From positions 1 to 50,991 of IMG/VR virus record IMGVR_UViG_3300017971_000079: a DNA stretch of 50,991 nt; one strand, 5' to 3'. The notes beneath the pieces are model-generated. The model did no database searches. It saw nothing but the letters and a program-made list of their open reading frames with translations, and was not told the origin of the DNA. Every line of letters starts with the position of its first letter. The stretch's first letter is position 1. Shown in pieces: positions 15,988 to 23,180 of the stretch. This DNA is from a virus. A program made the translations under genes and the position numbers.

Positions 15988-16203
15988 ATGAAGGCACACG
16001 ACGTGGGAATCATTTGGGACGGAACAAACGAGGGGTGGTATCTGAGATACTCCACGGACGAGCAGAATGCTCTAGACTCCTCGATGCACATGCCTGACGA
16101 CGCACACCTGAGCGATGGCGAGCTGTACGCGGCCGCGCTCACGGAGGCGTGCTACTGCGGCATTGAGTTGCCGACCATCGAGGACATCAGCATCGAGCGA
16201 TAA
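15988..16203 (+). CDS. Small acidic hypothetical protein
   Basis: 71 residues, opening VGIIWDGTNEGWYLRYSTD and strongly acidic. AAAAGGAGG precedes the ATG. No known family is recognised. Its TAA stop forms the first bases of the tRNA-like element that follows. Confidence 0.6.
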   Translation: MKAHDVGIIWDGTNEGWYLRYSTDEQNALDSSMHMPDDAHLSDGELYAAALTEACYCGIELPTIEDISIER

Positions 16204-16246
16204 CCCCGACCGGTTTGCGCGGGTTCGACTCCCGCGCGGGGTCCCA
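16203..16246 (+). other. tRNA-like acceptor/T-arm minihelix with encoded CCA
   Basis: ACCCCG (16203-16208) pairs with CGGGGT (16237-16242). Between them, GCGGG-TTCGACT-CCCGC (16219-16235) is a perfect T-stem with a canonical seven-base T-loop. Base 16243 would be the discriminator and 16244-16246 is CCA. Only about ten bases lie where a D-arm and anticodon arm should be, so this is not a normal tRNA. It is either a remnant of a tRNA 3' end or a working tRNA mimic. It sits between a stop codon and the next gene's ribosome site. Confidence 0.55.
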
Positions 16247-16267
16247 AGGCAAACAACGGAGGCAAAA

Positions 16268-16867
16268 ATGTGCAACCCAGCAACATTCCTGATTACGCGG
16301 TCCCGTGTGTTGTGGTCTGTTGACCACGACTCGCACGAAGAACTCATTCGAGAGGCCGGGCTCAGCGACGGCCTGCGCGGCGGAGATTTCGTGCGGGCCG
16401 AGATTTCCCCGCCCGACAACGACTACTCGCTACCGCTGGGGCAGTGGGTGTATCGCACAGACCAGGACACCGTGCCCGACTGGTACGACGAGCGCGAGGC
16501 CGAGATCGCGGCCTGCGCCGAGCTGCCCGCATGGGCAGAGCACCATCTCGTCCGCGATGGCCAGGTCGAGGTGCGCGACGGGCAGAGCCGCGTGCTGCTC
16601 GGTGATGCGCGCGCCGAAGTTCACGGCGGCGTGGTGCGGTGCCACGGCGAGTCCCGCGCCGAGGTGCACGGCGGCTGGGTGGGCTGCTTCGGCCAATCCC
16701 GCGCCGAGGTGCACGGCGGCGAGGTGCGGTGCCACGGCGAGTCCCGCGCCGAGGTGCACGGCGGCGTGGTGGAGTGCTACGGCGAGTCCCACGCCGAGGT
16801 GCACGGCGGCGTGGTGCGGTGCGACGATCAGGCGACAATGGATGACAGGAGGCCCCCCAATGTGTAA
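16268..16867 (+). CDS. Protein with tandem 15-residue beta-type repeats
   Basis: 199 residues. The N-terminal 95 residues are acidic and of unknown fold (PLGQWVYRTDQDTVPDWYDE). From about residue 105 the chain is built of five 15-residue repeats of the form AEVHGGVVRCHGESR, likely stacking as a small beta-helix. Similar short repetitive proteins are common in tailed phages and have no assigned function. GGAGG lies upstream of the ATG. The last residues overlap the next gene. Confidence 0.65.
   Translation: MCNPATFLITRSRVLWSVDHDSHEELIREAGLSDGLRGGDFVRAEISPPDNDYSLPLGQWVYRTDQDTVPDWYDEREAEIAACAELPAWAEHHLVRDGQVEVRDGQSRVLLGDARAEVHGGVVRCHGESRAEVHGGWVGCFGQSRAEVHGGEVRCHGESRAEVHGGVVECYGESHAEVHGGVVRCDDQATMDDRRPPNV
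16613..16837 (+). repeat. Five tandem 45-bp coding repeats
   Basis: Units start at 16613, 16658, 16703, 16748 and 16793, each opening GCCGA(A/G)GT(T/G)CACGGCGGC. They stay in frame and encode the 15-residue repeats of the overlying gene. Copy number could vary by recombination. Confidence 0.85.
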
Positions 16868-17063
16868 CGAGGAATTCAACGCGGATTTGCGGGCCTGGAT
16901 GGCCCGCTACAAGGTGCCCGCGCAGGAGCTCGCGAGGCACCTCGGCATGAGCAGGTACACGCTGCACCGGCGGATGACCGGGGCGAGCGAGTGGCGCGAA
17001 CTGGAGCGCCGCGAGATTGCGCGCCTGCGGGCGGCGACGGAAACGTGTCGGAGAGTGCCGTGA
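16860..17063 (+). CDS. Small helix-turn-helix protein (Cro/XRE-like)
   Basis: 67 residues. VPAQELARHLGMSRYTLHRR is a standard helix-turn-helix, with the Gly-Met turn and a recognition helix starting at Ser. The ATG is preceded by AGGAGG seven bases upstream, and the stop overlaps the next gene's GTG. Probably a transcriptional regulator or an excisionase-type DNA binder; which promoter it acts on is unknown. Confidence 0.7.
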   Translation: MCNEEFNADLRAWMARYKVPAQELARHLGMSRYTLHRRMTGASEWRELERREIARLRAATETCRRVP

Positions 17064-17812
17064 ATATCTCTCCGACGCAGCTCGTCAAGTACCGGCAGTG
17101 CGCCCGGAAAATCGGCTACGAGTACGTCGAGGGGATCAAGGCGCCCTCGACGCCGAAGCAGGAGTTCGGCCGCGAGGTACACAAGCACCTCGAGCGCTGG
17201 CTGCGTGACGGCGTGCTCCCCGACAAGTCGCCGGCGGGGCTCGTCGCGAAGCAGGGCATCGGACGCTGGTTGCCTCCTCCGGGACCGGAGCTGCTCGTCG
17301 AGCACACGTGGTCGATACCGCTCGAGTGCGGCGTCGTGCTCTCCGGGATCGCTGATTGCGTCCAGCCCCCCCGCGGTGGCGAGCTGCCGCTCGTCATCGA
17401 CCACAAATCGACCTCGGGTCTCAAATGGGCGCTGACTCCCGAACAGCTCAAGACCGACGTACAGTCGCTTTTGTACGCGACGTGGGCGGGGCTCGAGTTC
17501 GGCGCGCGCGTGGTAGAGGTGCGCTGGATATACTACTCCGCCAGCAACCCGCGCAACGGAGGCCCGCGCAAGCCCACGGGCGTGAAGCCGGTGGGCGCGT
17601 CCATCGTGTTGCCCGACGCTGTGGCGCTCATGAGAGGCGTCCTACGTGACGTGAGGGAGATAGTGAGGATACGTGCCGAGCAGTACAGCGGAGCGCAGCT
17701 CCCCCCTTCCCCGGCGTCCTGCGACCTATACGAAGGATGCCAACATAGAGCACGCTGCGGCGACCTCGGGCAGTGGGCGCGAATCGCCGCCAAGATGGAC
17801 AAAAAATACTGA
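17060..17812 (+). CDS. Cas4/RecB-like PD-(D/E)XK nuclease with Fe-S cysteines
   Basis: 250 residues. It opens with ISPTQLVKYRQCARK (the S-x-S/T...Y-x-x-C start of RecB/Cas4-type nucleases), continues with FGREVHKHLERWL, SGIADCVQ (catalytic Asp) and LPLVIDHKSTSG, the D-x-K core, then the Q-x-x-x-Y-type KTDVQSLLYATWAG. Three cysteines near the C-terminus (CDLYEGCQHRARC), plus the N-terminal one, would bind a 4Fe-4S cluster as in Cas4 and AddB. It is probably a phage recombination exonuclease. A link with the Csf genes is possible but not shown: it lies 3.7 kb downstream and no cas1 is present. GTG 17060 overlaps the previous stop. Confidence 0.8.
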   Translation: MNISPTQLVKYRQCARKIGYEYVEGIKAPSTPKQEFGREVHKHLERWLRDGVLPDKSPAGLVAKQGIGRWLPPPGPELLVEHTWSIPLECGVVLSGIADCVQPPRGGELPLVIDHKSTSGLKWALTPEQLKTDVQSLLYATWAGLEFGARVVEVRWIYYSASNPRNGGPRKPTGVKPVGASIVLPDAVALMRGVLRDVREIVRIRAEQYSGAQLPPSPASCDLYEGCQHRARCGDLGQWARIAAKMDKKY

Positions 17813-17827
17813 AAGGAGAGTTGACAA

Positions 17828-18628
17828 ATGGATTTGCTCGAACACCTGAAAGCGAAAGCGGCCGAGACCGCGGAGAAAAAACCAGAACCGACCGAAGAGC
17901 TCGGCGGCGACCTGCTCGCGAAGATGGAGAACCCCGAGGCGAAACCCAAGGGCGGCTTCAGCTCCGAGGGCATCGCCGCGCGGATGGAGGGGGGCGACGG
18001 CGCGCCTCAATGCGACTGCGGGGCGCACATTGCGGGCGAGTGCCCCGAGTGCGACGGGTCGACGCCGCACAAACTCGGCCCGATGCCCGAGCCTCCGCCC
18101 GGAGACGGGGACAGACCGCAACAAAAGTCTCAGGACGGTACGAGAGAGGTTTGTCCGACGTGCGGAAAAGCGTTCAAGCACCTGGCGAAACACAAGTGCA
18201 AGGGTGCGGCACCGCAGGAGAAGCGCGAGACGCCCGCTCTGAACCCGCCGCCGGCGGTAGAGGTGTCAAGAGAGCCGGAGAAAAAGGAGGCGTCTGAGGA
18301 GCCTCCTGCGGAGCCGGAAGGAGCGAAGGGTTACGTGCTTCTCATCGATGCTCTATACGAGGCGGTCGAGGAGGATGTTGACATCGTGTACCTCGGGGAG
18401 CTGGTCGCGCCGTTGTGCTTGGAAGTCGCTCAGGAAAACCGCGTTGCCCACTGGCAGCTCGTCGAGTACGCCCGCGGCCCGGGGTTCTTGTCGGTGAAGC
18501 TGGAGCGGTACCTGGTCGAGACCGGGGTCGACGGCGCGGTGTACCTGGACTCGATGACCCCCGAGGGGAAGGCGTGCAAGGAGACATTGCGCCGGCACGC
18601 GCGCGCCGTGATTCAGGGAGTGCGGTGA
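17828..18628 (+). CDS. Hypothetical protein with zinc fingers and disordered linkers
   Basis: 266 residues. There are two cysteine-rich patches: CDCGAHIAGECPEC near 60-75, and a C2HC-type finger VCPTCGKAFKHLAKHKC near 110-125. Long Glu/Pro/Lys-rich linkers separate these from a folded C-terminal 100 residues (YVLLIDALYEAVEEDVDIVYL). It has an AAAGGAG ribosome site and its stop overlaps the next start. It lies between the Cas4-like nuclease and the SNF2-like helicase, so a DNA-processing accessory role is plausible. Confidence 0.65.
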   Translation: MDLLEHLKAKAAETAEKKPEPTEELGGDLLAKMENPEAKPKGGFSSEGIAARMEGGDGAPQCDCGAHIAGECPECDGSTPHKLGPMPEPPPGDGDRPQQKSQDGTREVCPTCGKAFKHLAKHKCKGAAPQEKRETPALNPPPAVEVSREPEKKEASEEPPAEPEGAKGYVLLIDALYEAVEEDVDIVYLGELVAPLCLEVAQENRVAHWQLVEYARGPGFLSVKLERYLVETGVDGAVYLDSMTPEGKACKETLRRHARAVIQGVR

Positions 18629-18912
18629 TGGGTCCCGAAGAAGTCATGACCATCAACCCTCTAGGAAACAAAGGGGTAATAACCGCCGACGACCTGCAAG
18701 TCAGTCTTGATGAGTGGTTCGAGAAAAAGATACGCGAACACCTGCCACTCGGCGTTATCATGCAACTCTCTGTAGTCACAACGAGTCCCGGTTGCGGAAA
18801 GGCGCTCGTGTACGTGGAAGAGTTAAGTGGCTGGAGACGCAAGGTCGCGGTCGGTTTGCTTCAGTGGTTGGAGCTGTTGAAGAAAGACTACAAGCGGCAG
18901 TACGGACGATGA
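18628..18912 (+). CDS. Small hypothetical protein
   Basis: 94 residues beginning at an ATG overlapping the previous stop (TGATG). No known domain is recognised. It contains DDLQVSLDEWFEKKIREHL and ends in a basic helix (LLKKDYKRQYGR). Coupled in series with its neighbours. Confidence 0.6.
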   Translation: MGPEEVMTINPLGNKGVITADDLQVSLDEWFEKKIREHLPLGVIMQLSVVTTSPGCGKALVYVEELSGWRRKVAVGLLQWLELLKKDYKRQYGR

Positions 18913-19031
18913 AACACCCGCTCGAAGAAAGGCGCGACCGTGAGGACACTTGCGCGACGGTCCTGATATGTGCGGTATGGTTCGTGATGCTTGTGGTCTG
19001 CGTCGTCGTCACTCGATGCATGGGAGGATGA
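18909..19031 (+). CDS. Small single-pass membrane protein
   Basis: 40 residues. After a charged N-terminus (HPLEERRDRED) comes one hydrophobic segment, CATVLICAVWFVMLVVCVVV, ending TRCMGG. The start overlaps the previous stop as ATGA. A regulatory or lysis-related role is possible; nothing specific can be said. Confidence 0.5.
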   Translation: MKHPLEERRDREDTCATVLICAVWFVMLVVCVVVTRCMGG

Positions 19032-19034
19032 AAA

Positions 19035-19160
19035 ATGGAGCAGGAAAACGAGCGGCTGAAAGAACGAGAGCGACTCGTCGGTAAGGTATCGCGCAATCCT
19101 AGCCGAGACCCCCGAGCGCGGGCACTGGACGCGGGAGCCACCAAAGGAGGGAGACGATGA
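19035..19160 (+). CDS. Very small ORF, possible decayed paralogue
   Basis: 41 residues starting MEQENERLKERERLVG, preceded by GGGAGGATG. Its 3' half carries a 52-bp sequence (19091-19142) that recurs at 21691-21742 inside the 166-residue gene at 21267, but here it is read in another frame. The original-frame reading (AILAETPERGHW) runs on to a TAG at about 19162. It looks like a truncated, frameshifted copy of that gene's 3' end. Confidence 0.4.
   Translation: MEQENERLKERERLVGKVSRNPSRDPRARALDAGATKGGRR
19091..19142 (+). repeat. 52-bp direct repeat, copy A
   Basis: Matches 21691-21742 at 48 of 52 positions, the last 32 bp being identical. Both copies end directly before a ribosome binding site. 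Confidence 0.85.
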
Positions 19161-19354
19161 GTAGAAATCTACGTTGTGAGATTTGCAACCGGTGCCGCCT
19201 GCCGCTCAAATTTGGGGTAGATGGCGTCTGCCCGGATTGTGGCACGGCGTTGTGCTGGGATTGTTGGCAAGAACACAAGACAAGATGTGCGTCCCAACTC
19301 GAGCGACTACCCGAGCCGCCGAAGGAAAAACCCCGATGCCCGACAACGGACTGA
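19157..19354 (+). CDS. Small zinc-ribbon protein
   Basis: 65 residues. It has four CxxC-type pairs: CEICNRC, CPDC, CWDCW and a later Cys, as in small zinc ribbons or B-box-like folds, plus HKTRC. AAAGGAGGG lies before the ATG. Likely a protein- or nucleic-acid-binding accessory; no family recognised. Confidence 0.65.
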   Translation: MSRNLRCEICNRCRLPLKFGVDGVCPDCGTALCWDCWQEHKTRCASQLERLPEPPKEKPRCPTTD

Positions 19355-19593
19355 AAGCGATGCTAGCGCAGCTCGAACGCCAGCTTGCCGAAACCGCCGC
19401 CGAACGCGACGGATTGCGGGAGGACCTTGTACGTCTCGTTGAAGAGCGCGAGCAAGCGTGCCGGCGCGCGGACTTGCTGCAAGCCGAAGCCGCTCGCCTC
19501 GAAGACCAGGCCGAGAAAATGCGCGAGATACTCGACCTCGAACGCGACGAGCTCGAAGCTCGCTTGGAAAAACTACAAGCCGCTAGAAAATGA
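19336..19593 (+). CDS. Coiled-coil protein
   Basis: 85 residues, almost wholly a heptad-pattern helix (LAQLERQLAETAAERDGLRE onward, ending EARLEKLQAARK). The start lies inside the previous gene and the stop overlaps the helicase start (ATGA). Probably an oligomerisation partner, perhaps of the helicase. Confidence 0.6.
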   Translation: MPDNGLKAMLAQLERQLAETAAERDGLREDLVRLVEEREQACRRADLLQAEAARLEDQAEKMREILDLERDELEARLEKLQAARK

Positions 19594-21254
19594 GCCTTCT
19601 CGAATCACTCATGAACCGCGTCGGAGATACTAAGGTCCCGAGGTACGCCCGCGAAACCGTCGGCTACCGGTCGCTTGTACAACGCACCTCGGAGCTCGCG
19701 CGCATCGAAGCGCTACCGCGCCGCGAATGGAGAGACACCGACTACACGACGATAATCAACGACGCGCTCGCCGTAGGCTCTCTTCGCCTATGGCCGATTC
19801 AGTGCGCGGCGCTTGCCGAGATTGCGCTTCATCGAGGCGCGTTCCTTCCTATCGGCGTCGGGCAGGGCAAGGCGTTCATCTCGTTACTTGCGCCCGTGGT
19901 TCTCGAAGCCGAGCGGCCGGTGCTGTTTGTCCCGGCCGCGCTCCGAGACCAGACCCGCGCGCACGTTCTTCCGCTCGCTCGAAAGCACTTCAAGCTTCAC
20001 CCGCGCTTGCGGGTTATCGGATACTCCGAGCTCTCGCTTGCCAAGAACGCCGAGATGCTCGAACGGTTGCAGCCCGATGTCATCGTGTTGGACGAGTGCC
20101 ATGAAGTAAAGGCAAAGACGGCCGGACGCACTAGGCGTCTCGTGAGGTACTTTCGCGAGCATCCGGAGACGGTCTGCGTTGCGATGAGCGGCACGGTGTC
20201 GAACCGTTCGCTCAAAGACTTTGCTCACATCTTGCAGTGGTGTCTCGAGGACCGGACTCCGTTGCCGAGGTCGTGGCGAGAGCTGAGCGTTTGGGCCGAC
20301 GCGATAGACGAGGGCGTGGAAGACGACGCCCGCGCGGCACCGGGGGCCTTGTCGGTGTTCTGCCGCGACGGAGAGAACGTGCGGCAAGGATTCCGCCGAC
20401 GGTTGGTCGAGACCCCGGCCGTGGTTGCGTCCAGGGAAGACGACCTCGGGGTGTCGCTGAGAATCCAAAGATATGAAATGTACGTGCCCGAGAACGTTCG
20501 CGCGGCGCTGTCGAAGTTGAGGGACACGTGGGAGACCCCGAACGGCGACATCGTGACCGAAGCGGTAGACCTCTGGCGGCACGCGCGCGAGCTGGCGCTT
20601 GGATTTTGGTATCGGTGGGAGCCTCCTGCGCCTCGGGAATGGATGGACGCGCGGCGCGAGTGGAAGCGGTACGTGCGTGAGACGTTGAAGAACAATCGAC
20701 GCGGGCTCGATACCGAACTCCAGGTGTGGAATGAGTGCGCGCGAGAAGGTACGTCGAAGGTCTGGAAAGATTGGCGCGACATCAAAGACGCCTTCAAGCC
20801 GAAGTCGATTGCCGAGTGGGTCAGCTACTTCGCGTTGAAATACTGCTCCGACTGGTTGCGAGAGGGAGGGATCGTCTGGACCGAGCATGTCGCGTTCGGC
20901 GAAGAGCTGGCGAAGCGTACTCCGTACACGTACTTTGGCGCGGGAGATTCGCGGATACTCGACACGACCGACCGCGCAATTATCGCCTCGATGTCGGCGC
21001 ACGGGCAAGGCAAGAACTTGCAGAGGTGGAATCGGAACCTGATTACCGCGCCGCCGTCGTCGGGCAAGGTCTGGGAGCAGTTGATTGGGCGCACACATCG
21101 ACAGGGACAGGAGGCGGACGAGGTGCCGGTGGACGTGATGCTCCACGCTCCGGAGCTCGAAGCGGCGTTTGCTCAAGCGCGGGCCGATGCGGTGTACCTG
21201 GAAGACGCGCTTGGTAATAGACAGAAACTCAACTACGCGGATGTCGTAGTGTAA
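19590..21254 (+). CDS. SNF2-like superfamily 2 helicase
   Basis: 554 residues. After a Q-tip-like LRLWPIQCAALAEI comes Walker A FLPIGVGQGKAFIS (residues about 88-101), motif II VIVLDECHEVKAKT, motif III VAMSGTVSNRS, and near the C-terminus motif V HGQGKNLQRWNRNLIT and motif VI WEQLIGRTHRQGQ. The order and spacing match phage SNF2/DEAD-like helicases that translocate on duplex DNA during replication or recombination. The lysine of motif I is present. The middle 200 residues are less typical. It overlaps the coiled-coil gene upstream and lies in the replication arm. Confidence 0.85.
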   Translation: MSLLESLMNRVGDTKVPRYARETVGYRSLVQRTSELARIEALPRREWRDTDYTTIINDALAVGSLRLWPIQCAALAEIALHRGAFLPIGVGQGKAFISLLAPVVLEAERPVLFVPAALRDQTRAHVLPLARKHFKLHPRLRVIGYSELSLAKNAEMLERLQPDVIVLDECHEVKAKTAGRTRRLVRYFREHPETVCVAMSGTVSNRSLKDFAHILQWCLEDRTPLPRSWRELSVWADAIDEGVEDDARAAPGALSVFCRDGENVRQGFRRRLVETPAVVASREDDLGVSLRIQRYEMYVPENVRAALSKLRDTWETPNGDIVTEAVDLWRHARELALGFWYRWEPPAPREWMDARREWKRYVRETLKNNRRGLDTELQVWNECAREGTSKVWKDWRDIKDAFKPKSIAEWVSYFALKYCSDWLREGGIVWTEHVAFGEELAKRTPYTYFGAGDSRILDTTDRAIIASMSAHGQGKNLQRWNRNLITAPPSSGKVWEQLIGRTHRQGQEADEVPVDVMLHAPELEAAFAQARADAVYLEDALGNRQKLNYADVVV

Positions 21255-21266
21255 AGGAGGAAGAAG

Positions 21267-21767
21267 ATGCATGAGACTAGCGCATCGGGGTTGGTACACA
21301 AGAAAATGTTTGATCAAGTAAAAGCCGAGCGCGATTCCCTACTCGACGAGGTAGAGCGGCTAACTGCAAGCATAGAACGTCAGGATGTAGTGTGGGAAGA
21401 GAGATTGCGCGTTGCCACACAAACAGCAAACGCCCGTGCGCTTGCCTTTGGGGAGCAGGCCCACAAGATAGCCGAAAAAGCAGCGGCCGGAATTCCTGCG
21501 CCTGTCATCAATCTGCATGGCGAGGATGCTGTCAACGCTGCGAAAACTCTGAGCGCCCGCGCGGAGTCGTACAAAGCGAAGCTTGATCGGGTGCGGAGCA
21601 TCATCGAGAAGCGCGCAATACCGGTCAAAGGGTTGTATCCCGGCTGTGTTGGTTGTGATCAATTGGATTTTTGCAACGGCGAAGCAATCCGCGCCATCCT
21701 AGCCGACGCACCCGAGCGCGGGCACTGGACGCGGGAGCCACCGGAGGAGAACGGCGGCGGCCGATGA
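21267..21767 (+). CDS. Hypothetical coiled-coil protein
   Basis: 166 residues. The N-terminal half is a long helix (VKAERDSLLDEVERLTASIE). The C-terminal part has PGCVGCDQLDFCNGEAI, a small cysteine cluster, and ends APERGHWTREPPEENGGGR. The DNA for that end is duplicated at 19091-19142. GGAGG lies before the ATG. No known family. Confidence 0.65.
   Translation: MHETSASGLVHKKMFDQVKAERDSLLDEVERLTASIERQDVVWEERLRVATQTANARALAFGEQAHKIAEKAAAGIPAPVINLHGEDAVNAAKTLSARAESYKAKLDRVRSIIEKRAIPVKGLYPGCVGCDQLDFCNGEAIRAILADAPERGHWTREPPEENGGGR
21691..21742 (+). repeat. 52-bp direct repeat, copy B
   Basis: Partner of 19091-19142 (48 of 52 identical). Here it is in frame within the gene at 21267-21767, so this copy is likely the parent. 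Confidence 0.85.
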
Positions 21768-22198
21768 CCGACCTTGAGCTCATACGTCTCTGGCATTCGT
21801 TCCCGCACTCACCCCGGCAGTGCCGGAGCTACCACATACCGACCGATACCCGGTGCGAAATCTATCCGACCCGCAGTACCTCCGAGGGCGTGTACTGCTA
21901 TTACCACTGGACGCGGTTGCCGAAGTGCGAGGAGTGCGGCCGGCCCGCTTCGGCGCGTCTGAGAAAAAAACGTATGTGCCGGCGCTGCATTGTTGGCGAG
22001 GACACGCCGGAAGTTTTCGAAGTGCAGCATCAATCAGCGTTGGGCTGGATTCAGCCCGGAAGGAGAAACCGTCATGACTCCCGTTCAACTCGCGATAGAA
22101 GCCGTCGCGGGAATGATCCGCGCGCTGGCGGAGTGGAGAAGAAGAAAACGCGAAGCCCGCTTCAAACGAAAGCGGGAGAAGGCGATGAAAGAGATTGA
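21764..22198 (+). CDS. Small zinc-finger hypothetical protein
   Basis: 144-residue open frame. The first 85 residues look real: a CRSY/CEIY segment, GVYCYYHWTRLPKCEECG and MCRRC, giving two CxxC pairs. After about residue 100 the chain becomes Arg-rich and low quality and overlaps the next gene by 125 bases, so the functional gene may be shorter or a frameshift may have removed the original stop. The start overlaps the previous stop (ATGA). Confidence 0.5.
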   Translation: MTDLELIRLWHSFPHSPRQCRSYHIPTDTRCEIYPTRSTSEGVYCYYHWTRLPKCEECGRPASARLRKKRMCRRCIVGEDTPEVFEVQHQSALGWIQPGRRNRHDSRSTRDRSRRGNDPRAGGVEKKKTRSPLQTKAGEGDERD

Positions 22199-22340
22199 GG
22201 TCGCGCTCAAGCGACGCGAAGCGAAACTGCGAGAGCTGAGAAACGAGCGACGGCGCGCCGAAAACCTCGAACGGTTGCGCGAGCGCGTAGGCCCCGCGCG
22301 TCCGCTTGACGGCAATCCCTACGACGGAGACCCGTCATGA
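22074..22340 (+). CDS. Basic helical protein
   Basis: 88 residues, a single long basic helix (REKAMKEIEVALKRREAKLR) after a short hydrophobic start. GGAAGGAG precedes the ATG. No family recognised; high charge suggests nucleic-acid or protein binding. Confidence 0.6.
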   Translation: MTPVQLAIEAVAGMIRALAEWRRRKREARFKRKREKAMKEIEVALKRREAKLRELRNERRRAENLERLRERVGPARPLDGNPYDGDPS

Positions 22341-22528
22341 AATGGATGGTAGCGATGCTCCAAGACGACAGCGGATTGCTCGACCGGAAGCGCGTTCAGG
22401 AGCTCGTGGTCTGGGACGATACCGAAGTCATCAAGGTCAAGAGCAAGCAAGGCGAAGTTTTGATAAAGCTCGTGAGGTCGGATTTGTTCTTGACAGATTT
22501 TGCCAAATCAGATAAACAGGGCAGATAA
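22337..22528 (+). CDS. Small hypothetical protein
   Basis: 63 residues, MKWMVAMLQDDSGLLDRKRV opening, mostly beta-like (VIKVKSKQGEVLIKLVRSD). The start overlaps the previous stop as ATGA. Unrecognised. Confidence 0.6.
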   Translation: MKWMVAMLQDDSGLLDRKRVQELVVWDDTEVIKVKSKQGEVLIKLVRSDLFLTDFAKSDKQGR

Positions 22529-22583
22529 ACCAAGCGCGCTTTCGAGCGCCAAGCGCCGCACGGCGGCGGAGAGGGAAACGAAA

Positions 22584-23171
22584 ATGAACAAACCAAACTG
22601 GCCATTCCCAAATCAAAGTGAAGACCCCCACGTGAGCATGCCGCAAGGGCAGGCACCCTACCCCGCGCAACCTTCGCAGGGAGGCGGCCGCGACCCCTTC
22701 CAGCGCACCGCCGAAGCCGACCCCAACCAGAGGAGCGTATACCCGGTGCCGGGGGTGTACCCCGCACTCATGGCCGACTCGCTCAAAATGATTCAGAGCC
22801 GCAAGGGCGAAGACCTGTTCGTCGCGGAGCTGGAGATACTCGACTCGCAGGTCGACGACCGCCCCGCCGGAACTCGGATGTCGTGGATTGTGAACTACAA
22901 GCACGACTCAGCACCCGGCAACGTCAAGGCGTTTTTCTGCGCGCTGATGAGCACGACCGAGGACCAGGTGACGGCCGATGCGCTTCGGTATGCCTGCGGA
23001 GTTCAGAACCCCTGTCAAGGGCGTCTTGTGAGACTCGAAGCGAGCAACACCAAGACGAGAGCGGGAGGGGACTTCACGCTTTGCAACTGGCAGGTGATAC
23101 CCGAGAACATGCAGGCGCAGGCGGGCGAGCTGCGCAAGCGCGCCGGGTTCGGCGCGGACATTCCGTTCTAG
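22584..23171 (+). CDS. Candidate single-stranded DNA-binding protein (DUF669-like)
   Basis: 195 residues. A Pro/Gln-rich N-terminus (about 50 residues) precedes a compact beta-rich core: YPALMADSLKMIQSRKGEDL, ELEILDSQ, TRMSWIVNYKHD, then VKAFFCALMSTTEDQ and RLVRLEASNTKTRAG. This resembles phage DUF669-type proteins that occupy the single-stranded DNA-binding slot next to the polymerase. The pairing with the following gene and polymerase supports that. Not proven by motif. Confidence 0.6.
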   Translation: MNKPNWPFPNQSEDPHVSMPQGQAPYPAQPSQGGGRDPFQRTAEADPNQRSVYPVPGVYPALMADSLKMIQSRKGEDLFVAELEILDSQVDDRPAGTRMSWIVNYKHDSAPGNVKAFFCALMSTTEDQVTADALRYACGVQNPCQGRLVRLEASNTKTRAGGDFTLCNWQVIPENMQAQAGELRKRAGFGADIPF

Positions 23172-23180
23172 GAGGTACAA

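Noticed and set aside
16613-16837. Tandem repeats resembling a CRISPR array
   Set aside because: Units are 45 bp with no unique spacers and are in frame with a continuous protein; they encode 15-residue beta repeats.
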